Source: Anthropogastromicrobium aceti (GTDB taxonomy: Bacteria > Bacillota > Clostridia > Lachnospirales > Lachnospiraceae). From it: a stretch of DNA of 58,870 nucleotides. The notes under the pieces were generated by a model, which did no database searches, had not been told where the DNA came from, and saw only the letters and a program-made list of their open reading frames with translations. Shown piece after piece: positions 34,125 to 41,482 of this stretch. The number at the start of each line of letters is the position of its first letter. Position 1 is the first letter of the stretch. Made by a program: the position numbers and the translations under genes. Location of the stretch: assembly GCF_025567095.1 (NCBI RefSeq), contig NZ_JAOQJH010000023.1, one strand, 5' to 3'.

Positions 34125-35432
34125 TTATTTATCAAAGTCACTTGCAGTCTGCCTTGCTTCGCGAATGGATATTCCCTGCTTTCTTGCAATTGATGCCAAA
34201 TCTTCATACTCATACTTTTCACGTGAAGTACCATAGCCTGTCGAAACTTTCTTTCTCACATCACCATATGGAGTCTTTATTGTCTTTATAGAGCGTGTCA
34301 TAGTATAGCGTCTTGAAAACTGCTCTCTAACACCAAGCGTAGTTGTATGCAAAAATATAAGTTCAATCATGCGGTCGCGGTCTTCCTCACGGCACATCAC
34401 CTCAAGTAAAATGCCTGGTCTGGATTTTTTCATTCCTGTGGAGACAGTAAATACTTCCAGAGCACCTGCTGCTAAAATTGTCTCTGTTGCAAAGCCAATT
34501 TCCTCTGCAGTCATATCATCTATGTTGCAGCAAAGCTCAGAAACACGGCTTACATCATCTGCCGTCTCTCCTAACATCGCGCGGACACAATTTGCCATCT
34601 CAAAATCCTTCTTGCCCATTCCATAACCGATAGCCTTCGTCTTCATAACTGGCATATCACCAAATTTTGTGGCAAAATGTTTTAAAAGTGCTGCGCCTGT
34701 CGGTGTACAAAGCTCTCCCTGAATCCTTCCTCCATAAATCGGCACATCCTTTAAAATATAAGCAGTTGCCGGTGCTGGTACTGGCAAAATACCATGTGCA
34801 CAGCGTACTTTTCCGCTTCCAACATGAACTGGTGATACAATCACCTGATCAACAGAAAGCTCCTCCATAAGCATACAGACTGCTGTAATATCAGCAACAG
34901 CATCCATAGTTCCTACTTCGTGAAAATGAATTTGATCAACTGGTACACCATGTGCTGCGCTTTCAGCCTGGGCGATCAGCTGATAAACTGCCATTGCATC
35001 ATCCTTTACGCGATCTGATACCGGCAGATGATCTCTTACGATATGCTCAATATCATGCAGGCTGCTGTGGTGATGATGTGCACCATGCGCATGATCGTGG
35101 TCATGATGATGATCTTCATGATCGTGGTCATGGTCTTCATGATCATGATGGTGGTCGTGGTCATGGTGATGGTCTTCATGGTCATGATGATGATCGTGAT
35201 CATGATGATGCACATCAAGGCTTTCCTCTTCCTCACCATTTACTGTCACCTTACTGTGTGTTCCTGTAATACCGCATTTTTGCGTTTTTTCTTTCTCAAA
35301 ATGAACTCCCGGGATTCCAAGTGCATTCATTTTTTCAAAAAATGCATCCTGATCAGGCAAAAGCTCTGAAAGTGCTGCTGTCAGCATATCACCTGCTGCA
35401 CCCATTCCACAGTCTAAATATAATGTTCTCAT
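34125..35432 (-). CDS. larC: Nickel-pincer cofactor nickel insertase LarC
   Basis: 435 residues from ATG 35432 (RTLYLDCGMGAAGDM), which has AAGGAG 9 bases upstream; the frame's earlier start at 35462 is disregarded. LarC inserts nickel into the sulfurised pyridinium dinucleotide using CTP. The start signature LYLDCGMGAAGDM, the segment HFHEVGTMDAVADI and the C-terminal ferredoxin-like domain (CNIDDMTAEEIGFATE) match. Residues about 75-125 are an exceptional run of His/Asp (HHHDHDHHHDHEDHHHDHDH and more), a likely nickel store. A single frame encodes the whole protein; in Lactobacillus plantarum it is split by a programmed frameshift. Confidence 0.95.
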   Translation of the reverse strand: MRTLYLDCGMGAAGDMLTAALSELLPDQDAFFEKMNALGIPGVHFEKEKTQKCGITGTHSKVTVNGEEEESLDVHHHDHDHHHDHEDHHHDHDHHHDHEDHDHDHEDHHHDHDHAHGAHHHHSSLHDIEHIVRDHLPVSDRVKDDAMAVYQLIAQAESAAHGVPVDQIHFHEVGTMDAVADITAVCMLMEELSVDQVIVSPVHVGSGKVRCAHGILPVPAPATAYILKDVPIYGGRIQGELCTPTGAALLKHFATKFGDMPVMKTKAIGYGMGKKDFEMANCVRAMLGETADDVSRVSELCCNIDDMTAEEIGFATETILAAGALEVFTVSTGMKKSRPGILLEVMCREEDRDRMIELIFLHTTTLGVREQFSRRYTMTRSIKTIKTPYGDVRKKVSTGYGTSREKYEYEDLASIARKQGISIREARQTASDFDK

Positions 35433-35450
35433 TTGTTTTTTCTCCTTTAT

Positions 35451-35643
35451 GTTACAGTTCACGCGTCATTTTATGGAAGCTCGAAGGTGAATGGATTTCA
35501 CGAGCCGGACACTTGGAGCAGGTCTTTCAAAGTAACGTATAATAAGAAAGAACATAACAGGAACCTGCGGAGTTTGGTCCGGCGACGAAACCATTGCACC
35601 GAAGAGCTTTGCTGTAAATATTGATTTCCCCGTGAACTGTACC
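35451..35643. repeat. 193-bp palindromic miniature element between larC and larB
   Basis: Ends are GTTACAGTTCACG (35451-35463) and CGTGAACTGTACC (35631-35643), inverted with one mismatch. The inner arms also pair: GAAGCTCGAAGGTGAATGG... on the left against CCATTGCACCGAAGAGCTTT on the right, giving imperfect arms of about 60 bases. A half copy lies at 37672-37742. It separates two genes of one operon, so it is transcribed and may fold in the mRNA. MITE/REP-like; no coding capacity. Confidence 0.8.
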
Positions 35644-35687
35644 TCTTTATTTAATTACAACTATTCAAAATCACATTTACAAAATAA

Positions 35688-36431
35688 TTACATATGATTC
35701 ATCATTCCTGCCAAGTAGCCGGCGCCAAAGCCATTGTCAATATTTACTACAGATACACCGCTTGCACAGGAATTAAGCATTGATAAAAGTGCTGAAACAC
35801 CGCCAAAGGATGCACCGTATCCTACGCTTGTAGGAACTGCAATGACAGGGCAATCTGCTAAGCCGCCTATTACACTTGCTAGTGCGCCTTCCATTCCGGC
35901 TATTGCAATGATTACACTTGCACTCATGATTTCATCCATATGATTTAATAAACGATGCAGTCCTGCCACTCCAACATCATATAGGCGCACAACCTCGTTT
36001 GCATGAATTTCTGCTGTCAGCGCTGCTTCCTCTGCTACCGGAATGTCAGATGTTCCGCCTGTCGCCACAACAATCTTTCCCTTTCCAGTCGGTTTTGGCA
36101 TTTCTCCGATAATGCCAACTCTTGCATCTTTGTGATAATGCAATGGATGTACCTGACTAATCATATCTGCTGCTTCTGATGATAAACGTGTAATTAAAAT
36201 GTGATCCTGACCATTTTTTAACATAGCAGATACAATTCCAATCATCTGCTCTGGTGTCTTTCCTGCACCATAGATTACTTCTGCTGCGCCTTGGCGGATT
36301 TTTCTGTGTAAATCCACCTTTGCATATCCAATATCCTCAAAAGGCTCTTTTTTTATTTCAAGCAGTGCATCATCTATACTCATACTTCCTGCCTTCACTG
36401 CTTCTAGTATCTGTCTTGCCTCGCTATTCAC
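35688..36431 (-). CDS. larB: Nickel-pincer cofactor carboxylase/hydrolase LarB
   Basis: About 247 residues. LarB carboxylates nicotinic acid adenine dinucleotide and cleaves its phosphoanhydride, the first step of nickel-pincer nucleotide synthesis. The C-terminal two-thirds match the AIR carboxylase (PurE)-like fold: VATGGTSDIPVAEEAALTAE, IAGMEGALASVIGGL and PTSVGYGASFGGVSALLSML. I place the start at GTG 36431 (VNSEARQILEAV), preceded by GGGGAGAT; the frame's ATG at 36479 overlaps larE by 20 bases and has no family support. Followed by the palindromic element and larC. Confidence 0.93.
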   Translation of the reverse strand: MNSEARQILEAVKAGSMSIDDALLEIKKEPFEDIGYAKVDLHRKIRQGAAEVIYGAGKTPEQMIGIVSAMLKNGQDHILITRLSSEAADMISQVHPLHYHKDARVGIIGEMPKPTGKGKIVVATGGTSDIPVAEEAALTAEIHANEVVRLYDVGVAGLHRLLNHMDEIMSASVIIAIAGMEGALASVIGGLADCPVIAVPTSVGYGASFGGVSALLSMLNSCASGVSVVNIDNGFGAGYLAGMMNHM

Positions 36432-36459
36432 AACTTTATCTCCCCATATAATCAAATTT

Positions 36460-37203
36460 TTATCTGGCCTGCAAATCAAGCAGCACTTCTTTGTAATATT
36501 TTTTCAATTCTATAAGAATTTCCTCTCGCATTTCTAAAAGCTTTGTCATCTGTGCTGCCGGCATTTGAATCTTTGCAGAGTCATTTAAATAACGCACACG
36601 AAAATCTGTAAAGCCAAGAGAAAACAGATAATTTTCTGCTTCTTCCGTCTTTTCAAGCTTTTCTGCAGTGATGCGCTCGTTTGTTGGGATACGTGTTGCC
36701 AGACAGGCATAAGCTGGCTTATTCCATGTAAAAAGACCTGCTTCTTTTGAGCGTCTTCGAATTTCCGTCTTTGTAAGACCACTGATGCGAAGTGGTGAGT
36801 AGACACAAAGCTCTCGAAGCGCACGCATTCCTGGGCGGTCATCTTCTGCATCAGATGCATTAGTTCCATCCATCAGTACTGTAAAACCATCCTTCTTCGC
36901 CTCTGCAAGAATCATATTGAATATAACATTTTTGCAGTGATAACAGCGGTCTGAAGGATTCTTCACTACTGTTTCATTTGAAAGAACATCTGCTGTTAAT
37001 ACCTTCATATCAGCATTTAGCTGTTTTGCAAGACGCATAGCATCATCAAGCTCAAATTGTGGCTGAAATGCAGCATTGACATAGTAGGCACGCACCTGCG
37101 CTCCACTCTTAATTGCTGCATAGAGCAGATAGGAAGAATCTACTCCTCCAGAAAATGCCAATGCTACTTTATTGTGTTCTTTGAAAAATTCATTTAAATC
37201 CAT
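36460..37203 (-). CDS. larE: ATP-dependent sulfur transferase LarE
   Basis: 247 residues. LarE adds sulfur to the pyridinium carboxylates during nickel-pincer cofactor synthesis, in some species by sacrificing a Cys side chain. The PP-loop SGGVDSS is at residues 18-24; RCYHCKN lies near residue 88 and the conserved KPAYACLATRIP near 165, with the Cys usually implicated in sulfur donation. First gene of the lar operon, from a promoter at 37235-37262. No larA (lactate racemase) is in the window, so the enzyme served by the cofactor is elsewhere. Confidence 0.94.
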   Translation of the reverse strand: MDLNEFFKEHNKVALAFSGGVDSSYLLYAAIKSGAQVRAYYVNAAFQPQFELDDAMRLAKQLNADMKVLTADVLSNETVVKNPSDRCYHCKNVIFNMILAEAKKDGFTVLMDGTNASDAEDDRPGMRALRELCVYSPLRISGLTKTEIRRRSKEAGLFTWNKPAYACLATRIPTNERITAEKLEKTEEAENYLFSLGFTDFRVRYLNDSAKIQMPAAQMTKLLEMREEILIELKKYYKEVLLDLQAR

Positions 37204-37234
37204 TTTTGCATCTCCATTTCTGTCTTTTTATATC

Positions 37235-37262
37235 ATTCTAGCATTTAATTTTGTCTTATCAA
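37235..37262 (-). promoter_or_regulatory. Promoter of the lar/nickel transport operon
   Basis: Minus strand TTGATA (37257-37262), 16-base spacer, TAGAAT (37235-37240), about 30 bases ahead of larE. It lies immediately after the U-tract of the terminator at 37264-37312. No NikR-type operator is recognised. Confidence 0.6.
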
Positions 37263-37263
37263 A

Positions 37264-37312
37264 CAAAAAAGAAGGCATATTATCTCCCTTCTGGGAAATC
37301 ATATACCTTCTT
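37264..37312 (-). terminator. Terminator-like hairpin upstream of larE
   Basis: Minus strand: AAGAAGGTATATGATTTCCC pairs with GGGAGATAATATGCCTTCTT, followed by TTTTTTG. It sits between the tRNA/repeat region and the lar promoter and should block read-through into larE. Confidence 0.7.
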
Positions 37313-37332
37313 AGTATATTATATGATACCAG

Positions 37333-37518
37333 GGTCAAAAGCTCCAAAAGCCGTTCGTGCTTGCACGATTAGGTTTTTGAGCTTGGGACCCGCAAAAACA
37401 TGAGGATGCAGCGATTTTCAAGGAAAATCAGCGAATCCGAATGTTTTTAGAATTGCGAAAGTTGCATAGCAACGGAGCAATTCGTGGATATCAGTTGGGG
37501 GCAAAATACCTTTTGACC
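37333..37518. repeat. 186-bp element with GGTCAAAAG inverted ends
   Basis: Ends GGTCAAAAG (37333-37341) and CTTTTGACC (37510-37518) are exact inverted repeats. The interior includes short palindromes such as CGTTCGTGCTTGCACGA and TTTTCAAGGAAAAT and a GTTGCATAGCAAC stem. No coding sequence is credible. I recall similar GGTCAAAAG-ended intergenic repeats in Lachnospiraceae genomes, which would make it a miniature transposable element. Confidence 0.6.
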
Positions 37519-37671
37519 ACAACATCAACACACGCCCCAGTTTACTGAGGCATTTATAACGTTTTAATTGTAAATAATATATGTACTCTTCTGAGTACAG
37601 CACATGCTTCATGCATGCCACAAAAGTATGTGTATTTTACCATATTTTTCTTTGTTTGTAAACTGTAACTA

Positions 37672-37742
37672 AACTGGTCCGTCGACGAATCCATTCACCT
37701 TCGGGCTTTGCTGTAAATATTGGGTGTCCAGTGAACTGTAAC
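37672..37742. repeat. Half copy of the 35451 palindromic element
   Basis: Positions 37672-37742 align with the right arm of the 193-bp element (35575-35643): both contain GG-TCCG-CGACGAA-CCATT, the identical block GCTTTGCTGTAAATATTG, and the end GTGAACTGTA. The left arm is missing, so this is a truncated or half-size form. Nothing else is seen between 37519 and 37671 except AT-rich sequence. Confidence 0.7.
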
Positions 37743-37781
37743 GTTGAAAGCCCTTCACCTTAAATTTATGCTGCAAATGCG

Positions 37782-37810
37782 AAAAAAGCCACAGGCATAT
37801 TGCCTGCGGC
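37782..37810 (-). terminator. Terminator after the tRNA pair
   Basis: Minus strand stem GCCGCAGGCA / TGCCTGTGGC followed by TTTTTT, 13 bases after the tRNA-Arg 3' end. Confidence 0.9.
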
Positions 37811-37823
37811 TCTCTCATCTTAA

Positions 37824-37897
<74 letters not shown>

Positions 37898-37945
37898 ATT
37901 TTCATAAAAAATAACTGAAGCGTTATGTAACAGATCAGTTATCAG

Positions 37946-38017
37946 CTCCCCGAGTAGGGCTCGAACCTACAACAACTCGGTTAACAGCCGAGTGCTCTAC
38001 CATTGAGCTATCGAGGA
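37946..38017 (-). tRNA. tRNA-Asn (anticodon GTT)
   Basis: 72-base cloverleaf: acceptor TCCTCGA/TCGGGGA, D-arm GCTCAATGGTAGAGC, anticodon stem-loop CTCGG-CTGTTAA-CCGAG with anticodon GTT, T-loop TTCGAGC, discriminator G, no encoded CCA. It should be the tRNA made into Asn-tRNA by the AspRS/GatCAB route encoded at 20.9-25.5 kb. Co-transcribed with tRNA-Arg. Confidence 0.96.
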
Positions 38018-38068
38018 TTATGTGCTTGTCGGTTTCGTTTGTTCTGTGTTCTCTCAACCAACATCCTT

Positions 38069-38096
38069 ATTATAACACATCTTGCAAATTTGTCAA
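38069..38096 (-). promoter_or_regulatory. Consensus promoter of the tRNA-Asn/tRNA-Arg operon
   Basis: Minus strand TTGACA (38091-38096), 16-base spacer, TATAAT (38069-38074), about 50 bases upstream of tRNA-Asn. Confidence 0.85.
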
Positions 38097-38199
38097 CACT
38101 TTTTTTAAAGAAAATTCAATTTTTTTAATTGCATGTCTAATTTGCAACGATTCAAAGCATTTCAAAGAAGATTACACCCTGAATCGCTGCTATCTTCCT

Positions 38200-38649
38200 T
38201 TAAATAAGATGCATCAGCCAGTAAATTAATCCGAATAGCCAGCTTGCAAACACACCGTACAAAATTACTGGTCCTGCAATCGTAAATATCTGCACACCTT
38301 TTCCAAAAATCTCACCCTCTGGCGCTGCTTCCACTGCAGGTGATGCCACTCCATTTGCAAATCCTGTTATCGGAACAAGGAGACCTGCTCCTGCATATTT
38401 TGTCAGCTTTCCAAATAAATGCAGTCCCGTCAATATAATTGCAGCTAAAACAAGAGCAATCGAGGTCCACGTACCTGCTGCCTCTTTTCCCATACCCATT
38501 TTTTCAAAAAATACGCTAAGGATCTGTCCTATCACGCAAACCGTTCCGCCTGTCCAGAATGCTCTAAATATATTTCTCGGTGTGTTGTGCGTTGGTGTAA
38601 TTTCCTTTACGTAATCCTGATATTCTTTTTTCTGTTCTTCACTTACCAT
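38200..38649 (-). CDS. spoVAC: Stage V sporulation protein AC
   Basis: 149 residues from ATG 38649 (VSEEQKKEYQDYVKEITPTHN), with AAAGGAG upstream; the longer frame to 38733 is inside spoVAB. SpoVAC forms a mechanosensitive channel in the spore inner membrane for dipicolinate movement. Helices FRAFWTGGTVCVIGQILSVFF, TSIALVLAAIILTGLHLFG and IFTIAGPVILYGVFASWLFGL match, as does the loop LVPITGFANGVASPAVEA. Last spoVA gene here: no spoVAD, spoVAE or spoVAF follow, only tRNAs. Confidence 0.93.
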   Translation of the reverse strand: MVSEEQKKEYQDYVKEITPTHNTPRNIFRAFWTGGTVCVIGQILSVFFEKMGMGKEAAGTWTSIALVLAAIILTGLHLFGKLTKYAGAGLLVPITGFANGVASPAVEAAPEGEIFGKGVQIFTIAGPVILYGVFASWLFGLIYWLMHLI

Positions 38650-38666
38650 ATTTTCTCCTTTTTGTT

Positions 38667-39104
38667 TTAAAGATTTGAGAAGTACAAATATGCGCCTAAC
38701 ATTTTTCCAATGCCAATTGAAAGCACCATCCATGGAATACCGCTCTGAATGCGTCCTCTCCTGAGAAGAATTGGAAATACATCTAATACCTCTGCTAGTG
38801 ACATAATAAGCCCTCCCACAAAGATCCCCATAAAAAGTCCGGCTGCTGCCTCAAGAATTTCTTTTCCAGGCAGTGATGGCTGCAGTAAAAAAATAAGATT
38901 CCCCGCCGTTCCGCCTAAAATAACACTCCATTCATACAAGCTTACATGGCGGGCTGTCCTTGTGTGACCTGCCCACCTGGGCAAAATTCCAATTACTGTA
39001 ATCAACGCAAATACGCCAGCAGAGGCTGCGGCACCTGCTGATAAGCCAACTAATACCTCTGCTGCCGCTTTTATTGCTGCAAACAATTTTATTTTTATAC
39101 TCAT
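38667..39104 (-). CDS. spoVAB: Stage V sporulation protein AB
   Basis: 145-residue membrane protein, with helices across most of its length (VLVGLSAGAAASAGVFALITVIGILPR near the start, EILEAAAGLFMGIFVGGLIMSLAEVLDVFPILLRR later). The segment FVGGLIMSLAEVLDVFPI is characteristic of SpoVAB. Part of the forespore apparatus for calcium-dipicolinate uptake. Its start overlaps the end of spoVAA by 4 bases. Confidence 0.92.
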   Translation of the reverse strand: MSIKIKLFAAIKAAAEVLVGLSAGAAASAGVFALITVIGILPRWAGHTRTARHVSLYEWSVILGGTAGNLIFLLQPSLPGKEILEAAAGLFMGIFVGGLIMSLAEVLDVFPILLRRGRIQSGIPWMVLSIGIGKMLGAYLYFSNL

Positions 39105-39730
39105 ACGCGCTCACCCCTGCGCTTTTGTTTGCTTTTTATGCGTTCATTCTGGTCAAGGATTGACTGATTGACAGTTCGTTCATACTCCCTAATCTCTACT
39201 TCAAGAGGTGTCGGATCCATCACGCGTTTTTTTGTTCTAAAATGATTGTAGAAAATCAAAATGCCAAGAAACAATCCCGCTGCATATCCACCCTCTAACC
39301 AAGTAATGGCAGTTCGCTCCTGCCCTGTCATCAGCCTGTGCAGATCACCAAATACCTGATCTACGCTGACGTCGGCATTAAATGTCATAATAGAAAATGC
39401 TGAACCAAAGAAGATCATCATACAGACAAGCACTACCTTAGTATACTCCCACACAGGTCTTTTTTTTCGCTCCTGCACATACTCAATAATAAAATCAGTT
39501 TCTCCAAGATTTTCAACTTGAACTGCCGGATACTCTTTTTGAATCAGCTGTGTTACCTTTAGGATATCTCCGACAGCGCGCTGCCCATAAACAGTCGTAT
39601 AATGAAGTGCCTTGCAGTGTGCTTGAATTGATGCATTGGCGCACCATAAATCTCCCAGCTCACCAATGCTTACAGATGGCTGCGTCACTCGAATTTTCTG
39701 TCCTATTTTAATATATATAGTATCTGCCAA
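39101..39730 (-). CDS. spoVAA: Stage V sporulation protein AA
   Basis: 209 residues. An N-terminal soluble domain (VSIGELGDLWC, then YPAVQVENLGETDFIIEY) is followed by two helices (VVLVCMMIFFGSAFSIMTFN and WLEGGYAAGLFLGILIFYNHF), the SpoVAA layout. GDLHRLMTGQE between them is conserved. Lies 96 bases after sigF; sigma-G usually drives spoVA. Confidence 0.92.
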   Translation of the reverse strand: MADTIYIKIGQKIRVTQPSVSIGELGDLWCANASIQAHCKALHYTTVYGQRAVGDILKVTQLIQKEYPAVQVENLGETDFIIEYVQERKKRPVWEYTKVVLVCMMIFFGSAFSIMTFNADVSVDQVFGDLHRLMTGQERTAITWLEGGYAAGLFLGILIFYNHFRTKKRVMDPTPLEVEIREYERTVNQSILDQNERIKSKQKRRGERV

Positions 39731-39826
39731 AACAAGCCTCCTGCCGCTTGTTCTTTTTTTATTTTGCGGCTGTATTTAGTATGTGCCATTCGTTTCTTTT
39801 CATTCAATTGTAAATTACATTTAAAA

Positions 39827-40555
39827 CTACATTTCCAAAAGCGCCCTCATTTTCTTTAATACACGTTTTTCAATCCTGCTGACCTGTACCTGTGAGATTC
39901 CAAGACACTTTGCAGTCTGCACCTGAGTCTGTCCTGAATAGTAACGCATGATAATAATTTTCTGCTCTTGATCTGGAAGCTCACACATTACTTTTTTGAG
40001 TGCCAGACGATTCACAAGTTTTTCCTGTTCATTTTCCTTTGACTCAAGGCGATCCTCAAGTAAAATTGCATTACCATCACTTTGATATATCGTCTTTTGA
40101 AGACTTTCTACTTCCTGTGAGGAAGACAGCGCTGATGCCAATTCCTCTGGTGCAATCTGCATAAGACTTGCCAGCTGACAGACCGTAGGTTCAATCCCAT
40201 ACGCAGCCTCATATTTAGCCTGCAGCTGTCTGGCACGCACCGCCGTCTCCTTTACAGTACGGCTGACCTTAATCATTCCATCATCTCGCAGAAATCGCCT
40301 GATCTCTCCAATTATCATTGGCACTGCATAAGTTGAAAAACAAACGCCAAATGTCTGATCAAAACGATCAATTGCCTTCATAAGACCAATACAGCCTATC
40401 TGAAACAGATCCTCCTGCTCGTATCCTCTGCCGCGGTATTTTTTCACCACACTCCATACAAGCCCTGTATTATCAAGCACTAGCTGATCTCTTGCCTGTG
40501 CATTACCATTGCGGGCCTGTTCAAACAGCTTTGACAAACACTCCAGAGAAAACAC
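39827..40555 (-). CDS. sigF: RNA polymerase sigma factor F (forespore)
   Basis: 242 residues. Region 2 (NTGLVWSVVKKYRGRGYEQEDLFQIGCIGLMKAIDRFD), region 3 (RTVKETAVRARQLQAKYEA) and region 4 (GISQVQVSRIEKRVLKKM) are complete. Directs the first forespore-specific transcription and is held inactive by SpoIIAB. Follows spoIIAB by 2 bases in the standard spoIIAA-spoIIAB-sigF order. Confidence 0.96.
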   Translation of the reverse strand: MFSLECLSKLFEQARNGNAQARDQLVLDNTGLVWSVVKKYRGRGYEQEDLFQIGCIGLMKAIDRFDQTFGVCFSTYAVPMIIGEIRRFLRDDGMIKVSRTVKETAVRARQLQAKYEAAYGIEPTVCQLASLMQIAPEELASALSSSQEVESLQKTIYQSDGNAILLEDRLESKENEQEKLVNRLALKKVMCELPDQEQKIIIMRYYSGQTQVQTAKCLGISQVQVSRIEKRVLKKMRALLEM

Positions 40556-40557
40556 CT

Positions 40558-41040
40558 CTATTCTGTTCTCTTGCCGCCGCAGATTTTTTTCTTCATCTGT
40601 ACTAACGTTCCGTTTCCAACTGATGAGGACACCTTTAAATCATCCATAAATGCTTCCATAAAGCAAAAACCCATTCCAGAACGCTCCGTTCCGCGTACAG
40701 ATTGACTGTACATTGGCTCCATTGCTTTTTTGACATTTTCAATGCCACGCCCCCAGTCACGAATCTGAACTGTCAGCGTATCTTTTTCGATTGCACACAC
40801 AAGCCGGATCAATCCTTTTTCATAAGGATAGCCATGCACAATAGAATTTGTCACTGCCTCTGATACTGCCGTCTTTACATCATCAGTCTCTGCCACTGTC
40901 GGATTCATACGTGTCATAAAAGATGCCACACATACTCTGGCAAAGCTTTCATTTCTCGAATCACTCTCCAACATAACCATCATGCGCTGCACACCCTCCT
41001 GCAGCCATTTGCCATCCAATTCTTTTTGTTGTTCTTCCAT
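40558..41040 (-). CDS. spoIIAB: Anti-sigma-F factor SpoIIAB
   Basis: 160 residues as annotated; Bacillus SpoIIAB is about 146. Kinase of the GHKL fold that binds sigma-F and phosphorylates SpoIIAA. N-box SEAVTNSIVHGY, G1 box IRDWGRGI and G2 box GTERSGMGFCFM are visible. The match to the family starts at about MLESDSRNESFARV, so a start at residue 20 or 21 (GGAGGG 10 bases upstream) is an alternative to ATG 41040, which has GGAGGAGAT in front. I keep the longer form with reserve. Confidence 0.94.
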   Translation of the reverse strand: MEEQQKELDGKWLQEGVQRMMVMLESDSRNESFARVCVASFMTRMNPTVAETDDVKTAVSEAVTNSIVHGYPYEKGLIRLVCAIEKDTLTVQIRDWGRGIENVKKAMEPMYSQSVRGTERSGMGFCFMEAFMDDLKVSSSVGNGTLVQMKKKICGGKRTE

Positions 41041-41081
41041 ATCTCCTCCATCTGCAGCAGCTGCTGCGAACCTTACTCTTA

Positions 41082-41399
41082 TTACAGTGTTCCCACCACC
41101 TGATACACACCGGAGATGCGAAGAAGTCTTCGAATTTTCGCATCCTCACCTGTCACAAGCACTTCGCCGCCCATATGATGCATGCGCTTGTAGCGTCCAA
41201 GCAAAATTCCAATACCTGAGCTGTCCATAAAGCCAGTCTTAGAAAAATCAAAAATCAGCTTCTGCACCTTTCCAGCTGAAATATAGCGGTCTGTCTCCTC
41301 ACGAATGCCATTGCATACATGATCATCAACCTCCTCTGGCAAACCAATAATCAAAACAGGTCCAGCCTGCATATATGTTACATTTTCCATTTTTTCCAT
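41082..41399 (-). CDS. spoIIAA: Anti-sigma-F factor antagonist SpoIIAA
   Basis: 105-residue STAS-domain protein. The phosphorylated Ser lies in the motif MDSSGIGILLGRY. When dephosphorylated by SpoIIE it displaces sigma-F from SpoIIAB. First gene of the operon; AAAGGA precedes the ATG by 7 bases. Confidence 0.95.
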   Translation of the reverse strand: MEKMENVTYMQAGPVLIIGLPEEVDDHVCNGIREETDRYISAGKVQKLIFDFSKTGFMDSSGIGILLGRYKRMHHMGGEVLVTGEDAKIRRLLRISGVYQVVGTL

Positions 41400-41433
41400 T
41401 TCAAATTCCTTTCCCTTATTTTTTCTAACAAAA

Positions 41434-41463
41434 AAGACACAGAAACAACTTCGCTTCTGTGTC
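41434..41463 (-). terminator. Terminator between the TPR-protein gene and spoIIAA
   Basis: Minus strand stem AAGACACAGAA / TTCTGTGTCTT followed by TTTTTTG, starting 20 bases after the stop at 41483. Only 35 bases separate it from the spoIIAA start, so the spoIIA promoter must overlap or precede it. Confidence 0.85.
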
Positions 41464-41482
41464 TTATCTTTCGTACATTTTT

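Noticed and set aside
35028..35369. Met/Ile-rich and His/Asp-rich frames opposite larC
   Set aside because: Shadows of the His-coding repeat in LarC.
37418..37621. 67-codon minus-strand frame over the GGTCAAAAG element
   Set aside because: It spans the repeat's end and AT-rich flank, has no ribosome site and no family features.
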